DNA of 6,936 nt from Acidobacteriaceae bacterium (GTDB lineage: Bacteria; Acidobacteriota; Terriglobia; Terriglobales; Acidobacteriaceae), in NCBI GenBank assembly GCA_030044455.1, contig JASHVU010000608.1, positions 1 to 6,936 of the forward strand, given 5' to 3'. The position numbers and the translations under genes are program-made. The notes under the pieces are model-generated. The model saw only the letters and a list, made by a program, of their open reading frames with translations. It did not search any database and was not told the origin of the DNA. The stretch's first letter is position 1. The number at the start of each line of letters is the position of its first letter. Positions 6,322 to 6,936 of the stretch are shown in pieces.

Positions 6322-6936
6322 TTGCGAACAATCCTCTCCAATCTGAACCCTGAGCAGCGCGCCGCGGTCGAGGCCACCGAAGGTCCGTTGTTGATTCTTG
6401 CCGGCGCCGGATCGGGCAAGACCCGCGTGATTACCAGCCGGATCGCGTGGCTGATCGAAGAAAAGGGCGTGGCGCCGGACGCGATTCTGGCGGTGACCTT
6501 CACCAACAAAGCGGCCAGCGAAATGGGCGAGCGCGTCGATCGGTTGCTCGGCCATGGCTCGCTCTCGAAGCCGCTCATCTCAACCTTTCATTCCCTCTGC
6601 GTGCGCATTTTGCGGCGTGATATTGAGGCGCTGAAAGTTGCCGACAAAGGCCTCACGCGCAGCTTTGCCATCTTCGACGAGAACGATCAGCAGGCACTTG
6701 TGAAGCAGATCATGAAGCGCATGGGGCTCGACACCAAGCAACTCACACCGCGCACGGTGCTGGGGCGAATCTCGTGGGCCAAGAACCACATGGTCGATCC
6801 ACAGGAGTATTTTCTAAGCTCCAAGGACCCCAACAGCGAGCGCGTCGCGCAGATCTTCAAGCTGTATCAGACGGAGCTCGTGAAGAACAATGCAATGGAC
6901 TTCGACGATCTGCTGCTGGAGGCGGTGCGGGTGCTC
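6322..6936 (+). CDS. UvrD/PcrA/Rep family superfamily 1 DNA helicase, N-terminal part
   Basis: The frame is open from 6322 to the right edge and gives 205 residues without a stop, so the gene is truncated by the window. It is a 3'-5' SF1A helicase of the DNA repair and replication-restart type. The order of motifs is LNPEQRAAV (8-16, Q motif), LAGAGSGKT (26-34, Walker A with Lys33), AVTFTNKAASEM (57-68, motif Ia), ISTFHSLCVRILRR (86-99, motif Ib) and DFDDLLLEAV (193-202), which normally lies shortly before the Walker B motif. Walker B and later motifs are beyond the edge. PcrA and UvrD proteins run to about 700-750 residues, so over two thirds is missing. The start is TTG at 6322: an in-frame stop (6283-6285) lies upstream, no ATG or GTG lies between, and MRTILSNLNPEQ fits the family N-terminus. 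Naming it uvrD, pcrA or rep is not possible from this part. Confidence 0.93.
   Translation, partial: MRTILSNLNPEQRAAVEATEGPLLILAGAGSGKTRVITSRIAWLIEEKGVAPDAILAVTFTNKAASEMGERVDRLLGHGSLSKPLISTFHSLCVRILRRDIEALKVADKGLTRSFAIFDENDQQALVKQIMKRMGLDTKQLTPRTVLGRISWAKNHMVDPQEYFLSSKDPNSERVAQIFKLYQTELVKNNAMDFDDLLLEAVRVL

Noticed and set aside
1..6936. CRISPR arrays, insertion sequences, phage, toxin-antitoxin or defence genes.
   Set aside because: No regularly spaced repeats, transposase motifs or terminal inverted repeats were seen. All sizeable genes belong to common families.

Overview
The window looks like an ordinary chromosomal stretch from a moderately GC-rich bacterium. The best lineage guess is Acidobacteriota (Terriglobia-like). 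That guess rests mainly on the repeat at 1675-1743, a pair of palindromic cores of the GGGCTAA-GCCC and CGGC-CGAA-GCCG type, which I recall as common between genes in that phylum. It also fits a secreted DUF4139 protein and a YqjF-like protein in non-operonic surroundings. The assignment comes from memory and was not searched.

Layout from left to right: a secreted DUF4139 protein on the plus strand (GTG start at 111, end 1616); a 136-base convergent gap holding the repeat; a YqjF/DUF2071 protein on the minus strand (2562 to 1753); a 207-base gap with a perfect 7-3-7 dyad; then three minus-strand genes that may form one transcript, running from right to left. These three are a 14-helix DHA2 drug-efflux-type MFS transporter (6056 to 4488), a LOG-family nucleotide phosphoribohydrolase (4460 to 3861) and a Gfo/Idh/MocA oxidoreductase (3780 to 2770), with gaps of 27 and 80 bases. 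After a 265-base divergent gap, a UvrD/PcrA/Rep-type DNA helicase starts on the plus strand at a TTG (6322) and runs off the right edge after 205 codons.

The genes do not make an obvious pathway. The tight MFS-LOG pair suggests co-transcription but not a shared substrate. The transporter has no HlyD/EmrA-type adaptor gene beside it in this window. I saw no tRNA, rRNA, CRISPR array, insertion sequence, phage gene or defence system. The most interesting items are modest: the palindromic repeat, the helicase start with its Shine-Dalgarno-like sequence inside a hairpin, two intergenic dyads, and unusual Met-rich and Asn/Gln-rich inserts in the DUF4139 protein. I do not see an undescribed system here.
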